In this document: positions 36,810-45,707 of the stretch, piece by piece
Layout: each line of letters opens with the position of its first letter
Numbering within the stretch: the first letter of the stretch is position 1
Source of the DNA: Comamonadaceae bacterium
GTDB taxonomy: Bacteria; Pseudomonadota; Gammaproteobacteria; Burkholderiales; Burkholderiaceae_C
Length of the DNA: 64,000 bases
Assembly: GCA_947479935.1 (NCBI GenBank)
Contig: CANKBG010000004.1
Location: 1 to 64,000, forward strand
Direction of reading: 5' to 3'
Notes under the pieces: generated by a model
Seen by the model: the letters and a program-made list of their open reading frames with translations, nothing else
Databases searched by the model: none
What the model was told of the DNA's origin: nothing
Program-made: the position numbers and the translations under genes

Positions 36810-37814
36810 TTATTTCTTCAAGCCATCCAAAGCATGGGCTGGGTAGTAGGGAAGTTTGCAATCTTCAATGTATTGCTTGACGATTTCTTTGAATGACGCA
36901 TCAGGATGCAAGCCTAATCCTGCAGCGCGTTGGGCTGAACCGCCTTTGGCCCAATTGGCCACGATGCCTGCAATTTGTTCGTTACGAACAAACTTCACGT
37001 GCTTGCGAACTTCAGGCCCTGCCACTTCTTCAAGGGCCTTTAACATTTCCTTCACCGTCACATTGAGGCCAGGCAAGTTCAAAGCCAATCGACCTTGCAT
37101 GGCTTCGCGGCTGGCTTCAAACACCGTGATCAAACCCTTGATGGTGTTGTTGGGTGAGGAAACAGAATGCGATACGTTTTCATCTACAGGGCAAATGGAT
37201 TCCACACCAGCCAATGGTTCGCGAATGATGCCGCTGAAGAATGACGATGCGGCACCATTGGGTTTTCCAGGGCGAACTGTCACGGTCATGAGGCGAGCCG
37301 CACGGCCATCGATGAAGCCTTTGCGCGTGAAGTCGGCCAACAAATACTCGATCATGAGTTTGTGTGTGCCGTAAGAAGTTTGCGGTGAGGGCAGTGTGTT
37401 GTCGGCCACAATGTCTGGCATGGGGTTGCTGGCATCGGGGCCAAACACCGCCACTGAGCTGGCAAACACCATGCGCGGCACATTGCCAGCTTTGCGCAAG
37501 CCTTCGAGCAAACACCGAGTGCTGTCTAGGTTGGAGCGCATGCCCAAATCAAAGTCTTGTTCGCATTCGCCAGACACTGCCGATGCCAAATGGAATACGC
37601 CATCAAAGCCGCTTTCAAATAAAGGACCTTGCTCGAGCATGGGGCCTGTATGACCTTTAACACGAGCGTCGGCCAGCAGATCGGCTGGTGCTGGAAATAA
37701 ATCTGCAATGTGTAACGCAGTCACTTTTTGGCCATTGAGTTCGCCTTTTTTGAGAATTTCGCGCGCTAAACGTGCGCCCAAAAATCCTGCGCCACCAGTA
37801 ACGAGTAATTTCAT
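36810..37814 (-). CDS. NAD-dependent sugar-acid dehydrogenase, DenD-like SDR
   Basis: A 334-residue extended short-chain dehydrogenase. The NAD-binding motif is LLVTGGAGFLGARLAREIL at the N-terminus, with catalytic S (VFASSVAVFGPD) and YxxxK (YGTHK). The HLASAVSGECEQDFDLGMRS segment resembles DenD (D-erythronate dehydrogenase) more than UDP-sugar epimerases. In this operon it probably oxidises an aldose or aldonate feeding the dehydratase-kinase-aldolase route; the precise substrate is unknown. It is 33 bases after the dehydratase gene and 2 bases before dgoK. Confidence 0.84.
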   Translation of the reverse strand: MKLLVTGGAGFLGARLAREILKKGELNGQKVTALHIADLFPAPADLLADARVKGHTGPMLEQGPLFESGFDGVFHLASAVSGECEQDFDLGMRSNLDSTRCLLEGLRKAGNVPRMVFASSVAVFGPDASNPMPDIVADNTLPSPQTSYGTHKLMIEYLLADFTRKGFIDGRAARLMTVTVRPGKPNGAASSFFSGIIREPLAGVESICPVDENVSHSVSSPNNTIKGLITVFEASREAMQGRLALNLPGLNVTVKEMLKALEEVAGPEVRKHVKFVRNEQIAGIVANWAKGGSAQRAAGLGLHPDASFKEIVKQYIEDCKLPYYPAHALDGLKK

Positions 37815-37847
37815 GATGAATGCTTTCTAAAAATGGTTGAGCGTTGA

Positions 37848-39584
37848 TCAGTGGTTGTCTTTGGGCACAAAGGCGCCACGCTTGCCCACTAAGAAGTTGA
37901 GGTCGCAACCTTCGTCGGCTTGTAGAACAGTGTCCACATACAGTTTCCAGTAGCCAGACTTTAAAGGCGGTTCAGGGCGAACCCATTTGGCCAATCGAGC
38001 TTTCATCTCATCGTCGCTGATGAGCAATTGCATTCTGCGCTCTGGTACATTGAGTTCAATCATGTCGCCATTTTGAACCACGGCCAAGGGGCCGCCATCG
38101 GCTGCTTCTGGGGTGGTGTGCAAGACAACGGTGCCATAAGCCGTGCCACTCATACGGGCATCGCTGATGCGAACCATGTCGGTAATGCCTTTTCGCAAAA
38201 CCTTGGGTGGAAGGGGCATATTGCCCACCTCAGCCATGCCTGGGTAGCCTTTGGGGCCGCAGTTCTTTAAGACCAAGATGCAATTTTCATCAACGTCCAA
38301 TGACTCGTCATCAATGCGCTTGTGAAAGTCATCGCTGTCTTCAAATACCACAGCACGGCCGGTGTGCACCATGAGTGCCGGTGTGGCGGCGCTGGGTTTG
38401 ATGACCGCGCCGCGAGGGGCCAAGTTACCACGCAAGATGGCAATTCCAGCTTTTTCTTTGAAAGGCGCAGCGATCGTCTTGATGACACGTGGATCGAAGT
38501 TTTCTGCATTGGCAACATTTTCGGCCACAGACTTACCGCTGACAGTCAAGATGTCTTTGTGCAGGAATTGTTGAATTTCTTTCATGACTGCTGGCAAGCC
38601 ACCTGCATAGCAGAAGTCTTCCATGAGGTGATCGCCAGAAGGTTGCAAGTTCAAAATGTTGGGCATGTCGCTGCCCAATTTTTCAAAGTCATCAATGGTG
38701 AGTTGGATGTTCAAACGACGTGCAATGGCCACAAGGTGAATGACCGCGTTGGTAGAGCCGCCAATGGCAGCCAAGGTACAAATGGCGTTTTCAAAAGCTT
38801 CTCGCGTCAGAATTTGAGAAATCTTCACGTCTTGGTGAACCATGTCCACAATGCGGCGACCAGATTCACGCGCCAACACGTTGCGCCGGCCATCGACAGC
38901 AGGGTAGGCTGCATTGCCCGGCAAACCAATACCCAAGGCTTCGACCATGCTGGCCATGGTGCTGGCGGTGCCCATGGTCATGCAATGGCCATGACTGCGA
39001 TGCATGCAACTTTCGGCTTCAAAGAAATCTTGAAGTTTGAGGGTGCCTGCGCGCACTTGCTCGCTCATGCTCCAAAGACCGGTGCCAGAGCCCAGTTCTT
39101 GGCCGCGCCATTTGCCATTCAACATGGGGCCGCCAGAAACGCCAATGGTGGGCAAATCAACGCTGGAAGCGCCCATGAGCAAAGAAGGCGTGGTTTTGTC
39201 GCAGCCCATTAAGAGCACCACCCCATCGATGGGGTTGCCGCGAATACTTTCCTCGACATCCATGGAGGCCAAGTTGCGATAAAGCATGGCCGTGGGCCGA
39301 AGCAGTGTTTCGCCCAAAGACATGACAGGAAATTCAAGGGGAAAACCACCTGCTTCATAAACGCCAATTTTCACTTGCTCAGCCAGCGTGCGAAAGTGTG
39401 AGTTGCACGGTGTGAGTTCGCTGAAGGTGTTGCAGATGCCAATGACCGGGCGGCCATCGAATTGGTCGTGCGGAACCCCTTTGCCCTTGACCCAACTGCG
39501 GTAAGCGAAGCCATCACGGTCCTGCCGGCCAAACCACTGTTGGCTGCGAAGATCTTCAGGTTTTTTCTTGGTGTTTTTTGTCAT
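37848..39584 (-). CDS. IlvD/Edd-family sugar-acid dehydratase
   Basis: A 578-residue iron-sulfur dehydratase. The cluster cysteines are C51 in GICNTFSELTPC, C128 in LLMGCDKTTP and C201 in RSHGHCMTMGTAST; the catalytic serine is in SDARMSGTAYG. This pattern matches L-arabinonate/D-xylonate/galactonate dehydratases (2Fe-2S) rather than the branched-chain enzyme. Paired with dgoK and dgoA it most likely makes 2-keto-3-deoxygalactonate from galactonate, replacing the enolase-type DgoD. The start at 39584 (MTKNTKKKPEDLR) is preferred; a GTG 33 codons upstream lies in the promoter region. It is the first gene of the minus-strand run. Confidence 0.9.
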   Translation of the reverse strand: MTKNTKKKPEDLRSQQWFGRQDRDGFAYRSWVKGKGVPHDQFDGRPVIGICNTFSELTPCNSHFRTLAEQVKIGVYEAGGFPLEFPVMSLGETLLRPTAMLYRNLASMDVEESIRGNPIDGVVLLMGCDKTTPSLLMGASSVDLPTIGVSGGPMLNGKWRGQELGSGTGLWSMSEQVRAGTLKLQDFFEAESCMHRSHGHCMTMGTASTMASMVEALGIGLPGNAAYPAVDGRRNVLARESGRRIVDMVHQDVKISQILTREAFENAICTLAAIGGSTNAVIHLVAIARRLNIQLTIDDFEKLGSDMPNILNLQPSGDHLMEDFCYAGGLPAVMKEIQQFLHKDILTVSGKSVAENVANAENFDPRVIKTIAAPFKEKAGIAILRGNLAPRGAVIKPSAATPALMVHTGRAVVFEDSDDFHKRIDDESLDVDENCILVLKNCGPKGYPGMAEVGNMPLPPKVLRKGITDMVRISDARMSGTAYGTVVLHTTPEAADGGPLAVVQNGDMIELNVPERRMQLLISDDEMKARLAKWVRPEPPLKSGYWKLYVDTVLQADEGCDLNFLVGKRGAFVPKDNH

Positions 39585-39633
39585 GGTAATTTTCTTCACA
39601 AGGTCTGGAGGGGTGGGTTGAAAGCTGTCAATA

Positions 39634-39674
39634 CTATCGTATGATGATAAAGTAATTGAGTCGCTTTTTGTCAA
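39634..39674 (-). promoter_or_regulatory. Candidate promoter and operator between the divergent sugar-acid operons
   Basis: On the minus strand a TTGACA -35 (39674-39669) is followed after 17 bases by a weak -10 TTTATC (39651-39646), which points at the dehydratase gene. Immediately downstream lies the near-palindrome ATCATACGAT (39645-39636), inside a larger TATC/GATA dyad. A site there would let the FadR-type regulator encoded at 40738 control the operon. The assignment to that regulator is inference. Confidence 0.42.
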
Positions 39675-39752
39675 TATCAGCACTCGAGCAAACCCTTAAT
39701 CTTGTTGCCTACTTTCAAGGGCATCCTTATTTGCGACTCGGAGTTTTACACC

Positions 39753-40697
39753 ATGACCCTGCACCATCCTGAAATTGTTGTCACCTCACGCATTCCGCCT
39801 TTCCTAACCACAGGCTTGCAAGAAAAATATGTCGTTCATGAGCGCGACCACATTCGAGACCGTCAAGTTTTTGGCCGTGTCCGCGCCTTGGTTGGCGGCG
39901 GTGAATCCAAAATTGATGCTGCCTATATGGCTTTGTTTCCTGCCCTGGAAATGATCTCCGTTTGCGGTGTGGGATACGACGGCATTGATGTGGCGGCTGC
40001 TAAAAAGCGCGGCATCATGGTCACACACACCCCTGAAGTGCTCAACGATGATGTGGCAGATTTGGCTTTGGGCTTGTTGTTGTCGGTGGCGCGCAAAATT
40101 CCAGCGGCCGATCGCTTTACAAAAAATGCCGATTGGTTGGATGGGCCATTTCAATTGACCCGCAAACTCACGGGTTCTAAGTTAGGGGTAGTGGGCATGG
40201 GTCGAATCGGCCAAGCCATTGCCAAACGTGCTGCTGCATTTGACATGGTCATTGCTTATTCAACTCGAAATCCACGCACTGATGTGCCCTACAAATATGT
40301 GGCCAGTGTTGCAGCACTTGCGGCAGAAGTTGACTTTTTGGTGGTCATTACACCGGGTGGCTCTGCCACCAAAAATCTCATCAACGCCGAAGTCTTAAAG
40401 GCACTGGGCCCACAAGGATTTTTGGTCAATGTGGCTCGCGGCTCTGTGGTTGATCAAGCGGCTTTGATTGAAGCATTGCAAAAGAAAATGATTGCCGGAG
40501 CTGGCCTGGACGTCTTCGTTGATGAACCCAATGTGCCTGCTGAATTGCGCAAACTCGACAACGTGGTGCTCACGCCTCACATTGCCAGCGCCACGGTTGA
40601 AACACGCAAAGCCATGTCGGCGTTAGCACTGGCCAATTTGGATGCATTCATGTCGGGACAACCTGTTAAAACACCCGTACCTGAGTGCCGTTCTTAA
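39753..40697 (+). CDS. D-2-hydroxyacid dehydrogenase
   Basis: A 314-residue NAD(P)-dependent oxidoreductase related to glyoxylate/hydroxypyruvate and 2-ketogluconate reductases. The nucleotide motif is GVVGMGRIGQAIAKR (about 145-159), and the catalytic R229 (VNVARGS), E258 (VFVDEPN) and H276 (LTPHIAS) are all present. ATG 39753 fits the family; the frame is open 17 codons earlier. It diverges from the dehydratase operon and is followed 40 bases later by the regulator gene, so it is probably part of the same sugar-acid regulon, reducing a keto acid intermediate or hydroxypyruvate. Confidence 0.9.
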   Translation: MTLHHPEIVVTSRIPPFLTTGLQEKYVVHERDHIRDRQVFGRVRALVGGGESKIDAAYMALFPALEMISVCGVGYDGIDVAAAKKRGIMVTHTPEVLNDDVADLALGLLLSVARKIPAADRFTKNADWLDGPFQLTRKLTGSKLGVVGMGRIGQAIAKRAAAFDMVIAYSTRNPRTDVPYKYVASVAALAAEVDFLVVITPGGSATKNLINAEVLKALGPQGFLVNVARGSVVDQAALIEALQKKMIAGAGLDVFVDEPNVPAELRKLDNVVLTPHIASATVETRKAMSALALANLDAFMSGQPVKTPVPECRS

Positions 40698-40737
40698 TTT
40701 AGTTTGTCATTGCGCTTGGGCATGAACTCGTTTCGGC

Positions 40738-41499
40738 ATGATTAAAAACGTTCACGGCAACACCGTCGACTTTTTAGGCGAAGCCATCATTGCAGGTCGA
40801 TATGCCGTGGGCTGTAGTATGCCGCCTGAGCCTTTGTTGTGTGAACAACTGGGTGTCAGTCGAACGGTCATTCGCGAATCGGTTAAATCTTTGGTGGCCA
40901 AGGGTTTGATCTTCACGGGTCCAAAAGTAGGAACACGGGTCTTGTCAGAGGAGCATTGGAATTGGTTTGATCCCGATGTCATTGCTTGGCAAGCCAAGGC
41001 GGGATTGACGGCCGAGTTTTTGCGAGATTTGCAAGAATTGCGAAGGGTTGTAGAGCCAGCGGCTGTGAGGTTGGCGGCGGAGCGCGCTACACCAGCTGAT
41101 ATTGAAGGCGTTTCTGCCGCTTACAGGGGTATGAAAAAAGCCATTGAAGAGGGTGGCGACTACGTGACGCACGATATGCACTTTCACACGGGCATGTTGG
41201 TGGCCTCTCACAACAGAATGATTGTGCAAATGAGCAAAGCATTGGGCGCATTACTGCGAACCAGTTTTGAAATTTCTACCAAACGCAAAGATGCACCCAG
41301 ATCTGCATTGCCATTGCACAAGGCGGTGCTTGATGCGGTCATTGCTAAAAATCCAGACAAAGCCGAAAAAGCCATTCGTGTCTTGATCGAAGGTGCGCAC
41401 CAAGACATGGAACATGTCTTAAGCTCCCGCAGAAAATTACCCAGCCTTTCAGGCCCCGCCAAACCCATCAAAGCTTCTTTAAATATTGAAAGCAATTAA
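40738..41499 (+). CDS. FadR-subfamily GntR transcriptional regulator
   Basis: A 253-residue regulator. The winged helix is N-terminal (PPEPLLCEQLGVSRTVIRES, then KSLVAKGLIF and GPKVGTRV), and the FCD ligand domain follows from about residue 95. The histidines of HDMHFHTGM and the later LHKAVLDAV fit the metal/ligand site of FCD proteins that bind sugar acids. Typical partners are operons for gluconate, galactonate or hexuronates, which matches the surrounding genes. It probably represses both divergent operons in the absence of an aldonate or keto-deoxy acid. Confidence 0.92.
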   Translation: MIKNVHGNTVDFLGEAIIAGRYAVGCSMPPEPLLCEQLGVSRTVIRESVKSLVAKGLIFTGPKVGTRVLSEEHWNWFDPDVIAWQAKAGLTAEFLRDLQELRRVVEPAAVRLAAERATPADIEGVSAAYRGMKKAIEEGGDYVTHDMHFHTGMLVASHNRMIVQMSKALGALLRTSFEISTKRKDAPRSALPLHKAVLDAVIAKNPDKAEKAIRVLIEGAHQDMEHVLSSRRKLPSLSGPAKPIKASLNIESN

Positions 41500-41503
41500 C
41501 ACC

Positions 41504-41887
41504 ATGACAAATTTCACCAAAGTGGTGTTGTTCACCGACACCGACGGCTACGCAAAATTCAAAGAAGAAACATTGCCATTAGGAGAGGGCACGCCACAAA
41601 GCCAACTGTCTGACCTATTTTCTGCTGAAGGCTATCAAATTCGCTACAGCCCCGTAGGATTTAGAAGCCAATTTCACACCACTGGAAAATCCCAATGGGT
41701 GTTTATTTTGTCGGGGCAAATGGAAATTGGTTTACAAGACGGCACCTCGCGCGTCTTTTCTGCCGGCGAGCATTTTTATTCAGCCGATACTTTGCCTGAA
41801 GGGGCAACATTTGATGCCAAAGTGCATGGCCACTGGAGTCGACAAGTGGGTGCTGAGCCCTTGAGAACACTGTTCTTGAAAGATTGA
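41504..41887 (+). CDS. Small cupin-domain protein
   Basis: A 127-residue single-domain cupin. The cupin pattern is visible in RSQFHTTGKSQWVFILSGQM with GQMEIGLQDG, then AGEHFYSADTLPEGATFDAK and a final GHWSR. It starts 4 bases after the regulator stop, so it is co-transcribed with it. Small cupins next to sugar-acid catabolic genes are often annotated as unknown; it could bind or isomerise a sugar acid, but no catalytic evidence is visible. The ATG at 41504 is favoured over an ATG 6 codons earlier inside the regulator gene. Confidence 0.8.
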   Translation: MTNFTKVVLFTDTDGYAKFKEETLPLGEGTPQSQLSDLFSAEGYQIRYSPVGFRSQFHTTGKSQWVFILSGQMEIGLQDGTSRVFSAGEHFYSADTLPEGATFDAKVHGHWSRQVGAEPLRTLFLKD

Positions 41888-41953
41888 CCTCCAAAGCCGT
41901 CAAATGTTTCAAGACTTGTCTCAGTAGCGCTCGCTAGCTTCGATAATAGCGGC

Positions 41954-43585
41954 ATGTCTGATACCAAGCTATTGCCGCCGGCCATCATTCTTTGCACACT
42001 GAATGCAAAGTACATTCATGCTTCGTTGGGTTTGCGGTATTTGCTTGCCAACATGTCGCGGCATGGTAGCGCTACCCTAGCAGATCGCACTGAAATCATA
42101 GAATTTACGCTGGCCCGAAATACGCAGGACATGGTGGATGAGCTCATTGGCAAACTGGGCCCAGAATTGCCGGGCCAAGCACAGGTCATTGGCTTGGGTG
42201 TTTACATTTGGAACGTCAGCCAAACCACCGAACTTGTGCGTCAACTCAAGGCGCAGCGGCCCGCACTCAAAATCGTATTAGGTGGGCCGGAGGTGAGTCA
42301 CGAGGCAGAGACCCAAAACATTGTGAATCTGGCCGATCACGTGATTTCAGGTTGGGGGGATCTGAGCTTTCCCAAGCTGTGTGTTGCGCTTTTTAATGGC
42401 CCTAAGCCACTCATGAAAATGATTCAAGGCGAGCAACCGCCCATGGATCAAATTGCGCTGCCTTACCAGGCGTTCACAGACGAAGATCTGGCGCATCGTG
42501 TGCTTTATGTTGAAGCCTCGCGTGGCTGTCCCTTCAAGTGTGAGTTTTGTTTAAGTTCACTTGATAAAACGGCTTGGGCATTTGATCTCGCGCCTTTCTT
42601 GGAAGAAATGAGGACGCTCTATAACCGAGGTGCACGCAATTTCAAATTTGTCGATCGAACCTTCAATTTAAAAATTGAGACCTCTGCACAAATTCTGCAA
42701 TTTTTCCTAGATCGTTTGAGCTCCAAATCATCGGAAGGACTGCTGGTCCATTTTGAAGTCATCCCCGACCATCTGCCTGATCGACTTAAAGTATTGATCG
42801 CGCAATTTCCACCTGGTGTCTTGCAATTTGAAGTCGGTATTCAAACTTTCAATGAAGAAGTGCAGCAGCGTATTTCTCGCCGCCAAGACAATCAAAAGAC
42901 AGAAGAAAATTTGCGTTGGCTGCTGACCTCATCGAATGCGCATTTACACACAGACCTGATTTTTGGATTGCCAGGCGAATCAATCGAAAGCTTTGCGCTA
43001 GGTTTTGACAGATTGTTGGCTCTGGGTCCTCAAGAAATTCAACTGGGTATTTTGAAGCGATTGCGTGGCACGCCTTTGTCGCGCCATACTGAAAATTTTG
43101 GCATGGTTTACGACGTGCATCCCCCTTATGGGGTGCAACAAACTAAAGATGTTGATGCAGCCACTTTGCAGCGTTTTACCCATTTGGCCAAGTATTGGGA
43201 TTTGATTGCCAATTCAGGCCGCTTCAAAAAAACCCTGCCGCTCATTCTCAAGCCGCACCCGCCACAATCCTCCCCGTTCTGGTCGTTCATGGCACTTTCA
43301 GATTCGCTTTGGACTTCTTTCCAAAAAACGTATGGCCTCAGCCCGGAGGCCTTGGTTGACGCTTTGTTTGAGTACTTAACCCATGAGTGTGACTTTTCAT
43401 TCGCACACGTTCGTGAATTGTTGCTGCAAGATTATTTGCAGAGCGGCGCACGAGGGCGTCCACGTTGCTTGGCCACTGAGCGATTGCCATTAGGGGGACA
43501 AAGTAAGGAATCGTTGGCGGCATCGAACGCTGCGCCAGTCCCCATTCGGAAGACTTTGCGCGAGCGTCAAGATCGACACGCTTGA
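41954..43585 (+). CDS. B12-binding-domain radical SAM protein (DUF4080)
   Basis: A 543-residue protein in three parts. Residues about 8-140 form a cobalamin-binding-like domain (IILCTLNAKYIHASLGLRYL, IVLGGPEVSHE). Residues about 185-400 form a radical SAM barrel with the 4Fe-4S motif C192-C196-C199 in GCPFKCEFCL. The C-terminal region corresponds to DUF4080. The typical B12 motif DxHxxG is not evident, so cobalamin binding is unproven. No neighbour suggests a pathway: a cupin lies upstream and rhlE converges with a 7-base gap. Radical chemistry on an unknown substrate is the most that can be said. Confidence 0.88.
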   Translation: MSDTKLLPPAIILCTLNAKYIHASLGLRYLLANMSRHGSATLADRTEIIEFTLARNTQDMVDELIGKLGPELPGQAQVIGLGVYIWNVSQTTELVRQLKAQRPALKIVLGGPEVSHEAETQNIVNLADHVISGWGDLSFPKLCVALFNGPKPLMKMIQGEQPPMDQIALPYQAFTDEDLAHRVLYVEASRGCPFKCEFCLSSLDKTAWAFDLAPFLEEMRTLYNRGARNFKFVDRTFNLKIETSAQILQFFLDRLSSKSSEGLLVHFEVIPDHLPDRLKVLIAQFPPGVLQFEVGIQTFNEEVQQRISRRQDNQKTEENLRWLLTSSNAHLHTDLIFGLPGESIESFALGFDRLLALGPQEIQLGILKRLRGTPLSRHTENFGMVYDVHPPYGVQQTKDVDAATLQRFTHLAKYWDLIANSGRFKKTLPLILKPHPPQSSPFWSFMALSDSLWTSFQKTYGLSPEALVDALFEYLTHECDFSFAHVRELLLQDYLQSGARGRPRCLATERLPLGGQSKESLAASNAAPVPIRKTLRERQDRHA

Positions 43586-43592
43586 CGAAAGC

Positions 43593-45422
43593 TTAGCGAC
43601 CGAATGATCGGCCGCCACCGCCACCGTAGCCACCGCCGCCGCCACTGCGACGGCCACCGCCGCCACCGCCGTAGCCGCCACCACCGCCTTGTCGACGTGG
43701 GCCGCCGCGCCCACCACCCGCCAAACTGTCAATGCTGGTGCGTGTCGGATCGGGTTGGCCACCCCCACCACTGTTGTTGCGGCGAGGTGCACCTTGACGT
43801 GCAAATTGGTTGGTCATGAGCGGATCAATGTGGCGCGGAAGTTCGTCGCCGCGTGGACCCCGGTCATTGTCGCGATCCATGTCCCGATCCATACCTCGGT
43901 CATTGGGGCGATCGTTTGGGCGGTCATTGCGTCGATCGTTGCGATCATTGAAGCGATCCACTGGCGCGCTATCAAAACTTCTTTCAGCACGGTCACCACG
44001 AGGGCCTTGTGAAGGACCGCCTCTGCGTGAGGGGGGTGGGCCATTGCGCGAGCGACCTGCACCGCCTTCGGGGCGTGATTGTCCACCGCCGTTGCCACCT
44101 GAGCGGCTACCTCGGGCGCCACCTTCTCCGGCAGGACCTTTGGTTTCTCGAATGCGTTGCATCATGTCTGAGCGCGCTGCTTTGGCTGCGGCTTGCATCA
44201 CATCACGGCTTGGGGGGCGTCCTGCACCACCCCACAATGTTTGACGTCCCATGGCGATCGGTTCAGCTTTTTCGCCGGGTTCAGGTCCAAAGCCTTCCAG
44301 CAGTTGGACAGGAATTTCTTGCTTGGTGAAGCGTTCGATTTCCATCATGAAACCTTCTTCATCTAAGCACACCAAACTCACCGCTTCACCGCTGGCGCCC
44401 GCACGACCGGTTCGGCCAATGCGGTGCACGTAGTCTTCTGAGACGTTTGGAATTTCAAAGTTCACCACGTGCGGTAGATCTTCAATGTCAATGCCACGTG
44501 CCGCAATGTCGGTGGCGACCAAGACGCGAATTTCGCCACTCTTGAATCCTGCCAAAGCTTGGGTGCGAGCTGTTTGGCTCTTGTTGCCATGCAATGCCAT
44601 GGACTTGATACCGTTTTTGGTGAGGTAGTCGGCTACATTGTTGGCGCCAAACTTAGTGCGCGTGAACACCAGCACTTGACTCCAATTGTGTTGGTTAATG
44701 ATGTGCACCAACACTTCTTTTTTCTTGCCGCGACCCACAGGGTGAATCACTTGAGAGATGCGCTGCACGGTGGTGTTGCTGGGCGTCACTTGAATGCTTT
44801 GGGGATTCTTCAAAAGTGTGGCGGCCAGATCGCGAATTTCATCGCTGAAGGTGGCGGAGAACAGCAAACTCTGTTTATCTTTCGGTACCAAAGCCAAAAC
44901 TTTTTTCACGTCGTGAATGAAGCCCATGTCTAGCATGCGATCGGCTTCGTCCAAGACCAAAATTTCAATGCTGGACAAGTCGAGTAAGCCTTGGCCTTGC
45001 AGATCGAGCAAGCGACCGGGAGTGGCCACTAAAACGTCGACGCCGCGCTTGACCCGGTCTACCTGGGGCTTCATGCCAACGCCGCCAAAGACAACGGTGG
45101 ACTGCAGACTAAGGTATTTGCCGTAATCCTTAGCGGATTCCTCAATCTGAGCGGCCAATTCGCGGGTGGGTGTGAGCACCAAGGCGCGAATGGCTTTACC
45201 GCCAAATTTGTTCCTGCCAGCCTCTGACAAACTCAGTTTGTGCAAGATGGGTAGCATGAAGGCCGCTGTTTTACCGGTGCCGGTTTGAGCCCCTGCCAAC
45301 AGGTCGTGACCTGCCAAGACGATGGGAATCGCTTGGGCCTGCACGGGTGTGGGTGTGTCATAGCCTTGCTCTTGCACGGCTTGCAGAATGGCCGGAGCCA
45401 AATTCAATTCTTCAAATTTCAT
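43593..45422 (-). CDS. rhlE: DEAD-box RNA helicase RhlE
   Basis: A 609-residue ATP-dependent RNA helicase. It begins [20 protein letters not shown], with a Q motif, AQTGTGKT at 45-52, [23 protein letters not shown] near 165 and [10 protein letters not shown] near 340. After about residue 400 comes a long disordered tail: first arginine/aspartate/asparagine repeats ([19 protein letters not shown]), then a glycine-rich run with YGGGGGG. Such tails bind RNA and promote condensates. The start at 45422 matches the family; 8 further codons upstream are open. RhlE works in ribosome maturation and RNA decay, often in the cold. Confidence 0.93.
   Translation of the reverse strand: MKFEELNLAPAILQAVQEQGYDTPTPVQAQAIPIVLAGHDLLAGAQTGTGKTAAFMLPILHKLSLSEAGRNKFGGKAIRALVLTPTRELAAQIEESAKDYGKYLSLQSTVVFGGVGMKPQVDRVKRGVDVLVATPGRLLDLQGQGLLDLSSIEILVLDEADRMLDMGFIHDVKKVLALVPKDKQSLLFSATFSDEIRDLAATLLKNPQSIQVTPSNTTVQRISQVIHPVGRGKKKEVLVHIINQHNWSQVLVFTRTKFGANNVADYLTKNGIKSMALHGNKSQTARTQALAGFKSGEIRVLVATDIAARGIDIEDLPHVVNFEIPNVSEDYVHRIGRTGRAGASGEAVSLVCLDEEGFMMEIERFTKQEIPVQLLEGFGPEPGEKAEPIAMGRQTLWGGAGRPPSRDVMQAAAKAARSDMMQRIRETKGPAGEGGARGSRSGGNGGGQSRPEGGAGRSRNGPPPSRRGGPSQGPRGDRAERSFDSAPVDRFNDRNDRRNDRPNDRPNDRGMDRDMDRDNDRGPRGDELPRHIDPLMTNQFARQGAPRRNNSGGGGQPDPTRTSIDSLAGGGRGGPRRQGGGGGYGGGGGGRRSGGGGGYGGGGGRSFGR
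43606..43700 (-). repeat. Glycine-codon low-complexity tract at the rhlE 3' end
   Basis: The last 35 or so codons of rhlE are dominated by GGC/GGT glycine codons, giving two near-copies of a [11 protein letters not shown] block separated by RRS. On the plus strand this appears as GCCACC-type runs. It is coding and in frame, with no dyad or spacer pattern. Confidence 0.8.
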
Positions 45423-45661
45423 GATGGCGCGCCAAAATAGGCGCATGGCATCGGTTTGTCAGGCTGTTTGGAAACAGCCGCCAGTCAAAGACCGATGGGA
45501 TTCACAGGTGGGCATGGGAACCACAGGCGAGGCCTGGGTCAAACCCCAGCAGAAGTGCTGATGTTGCGGCAACTGGAGGCGGCAACAGGCAGATTGTCGC
45601 ACGAATCTGTAAACTCACAAATTAATTCTAAAGAATGAATAAATTCGATTTTTATTAATTT

Positions 45662-45689
45662 TTGATGTTTAATTTATAGTTAATATAAA
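45662..45689 (+). promoter_or_regulatory. Candidate promoter of the solute-binding/sensor kinase pair
   Basis: TTGATG (45662-45667) and TATAAA (45684-45689) are 16 bases apart in a strikingly AT-rich stretch (about 45617-45707) directly upstream of the solute-binding protein gene. The rest of the 285-base gap between rhlE and this gene holds nothing else I recognise. The AT richness would suit control by a nucleoid protein such as H-NS/MvaT-like factors. Confidence 0.5.
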
Positions 45690-45707
45690 ACTATTGAATT
45701 CTTATAC

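Noticed and set aside
38322-39212. A 296-codon open frame opposite the IlvD/Edd dehydratase gene
   Set aside because: The dehydratase has every catalytic motif across this span; the antisense product is histidine/glycine rich without family features and is a codon-bias shadow.
43606-43700. Regular GCCACC-like repeats that look like a short tandem array or CRISPR
   Set aside because: They are glycine codons of the RhlE tail read backwards; there are no spacers and the frame is continuous.
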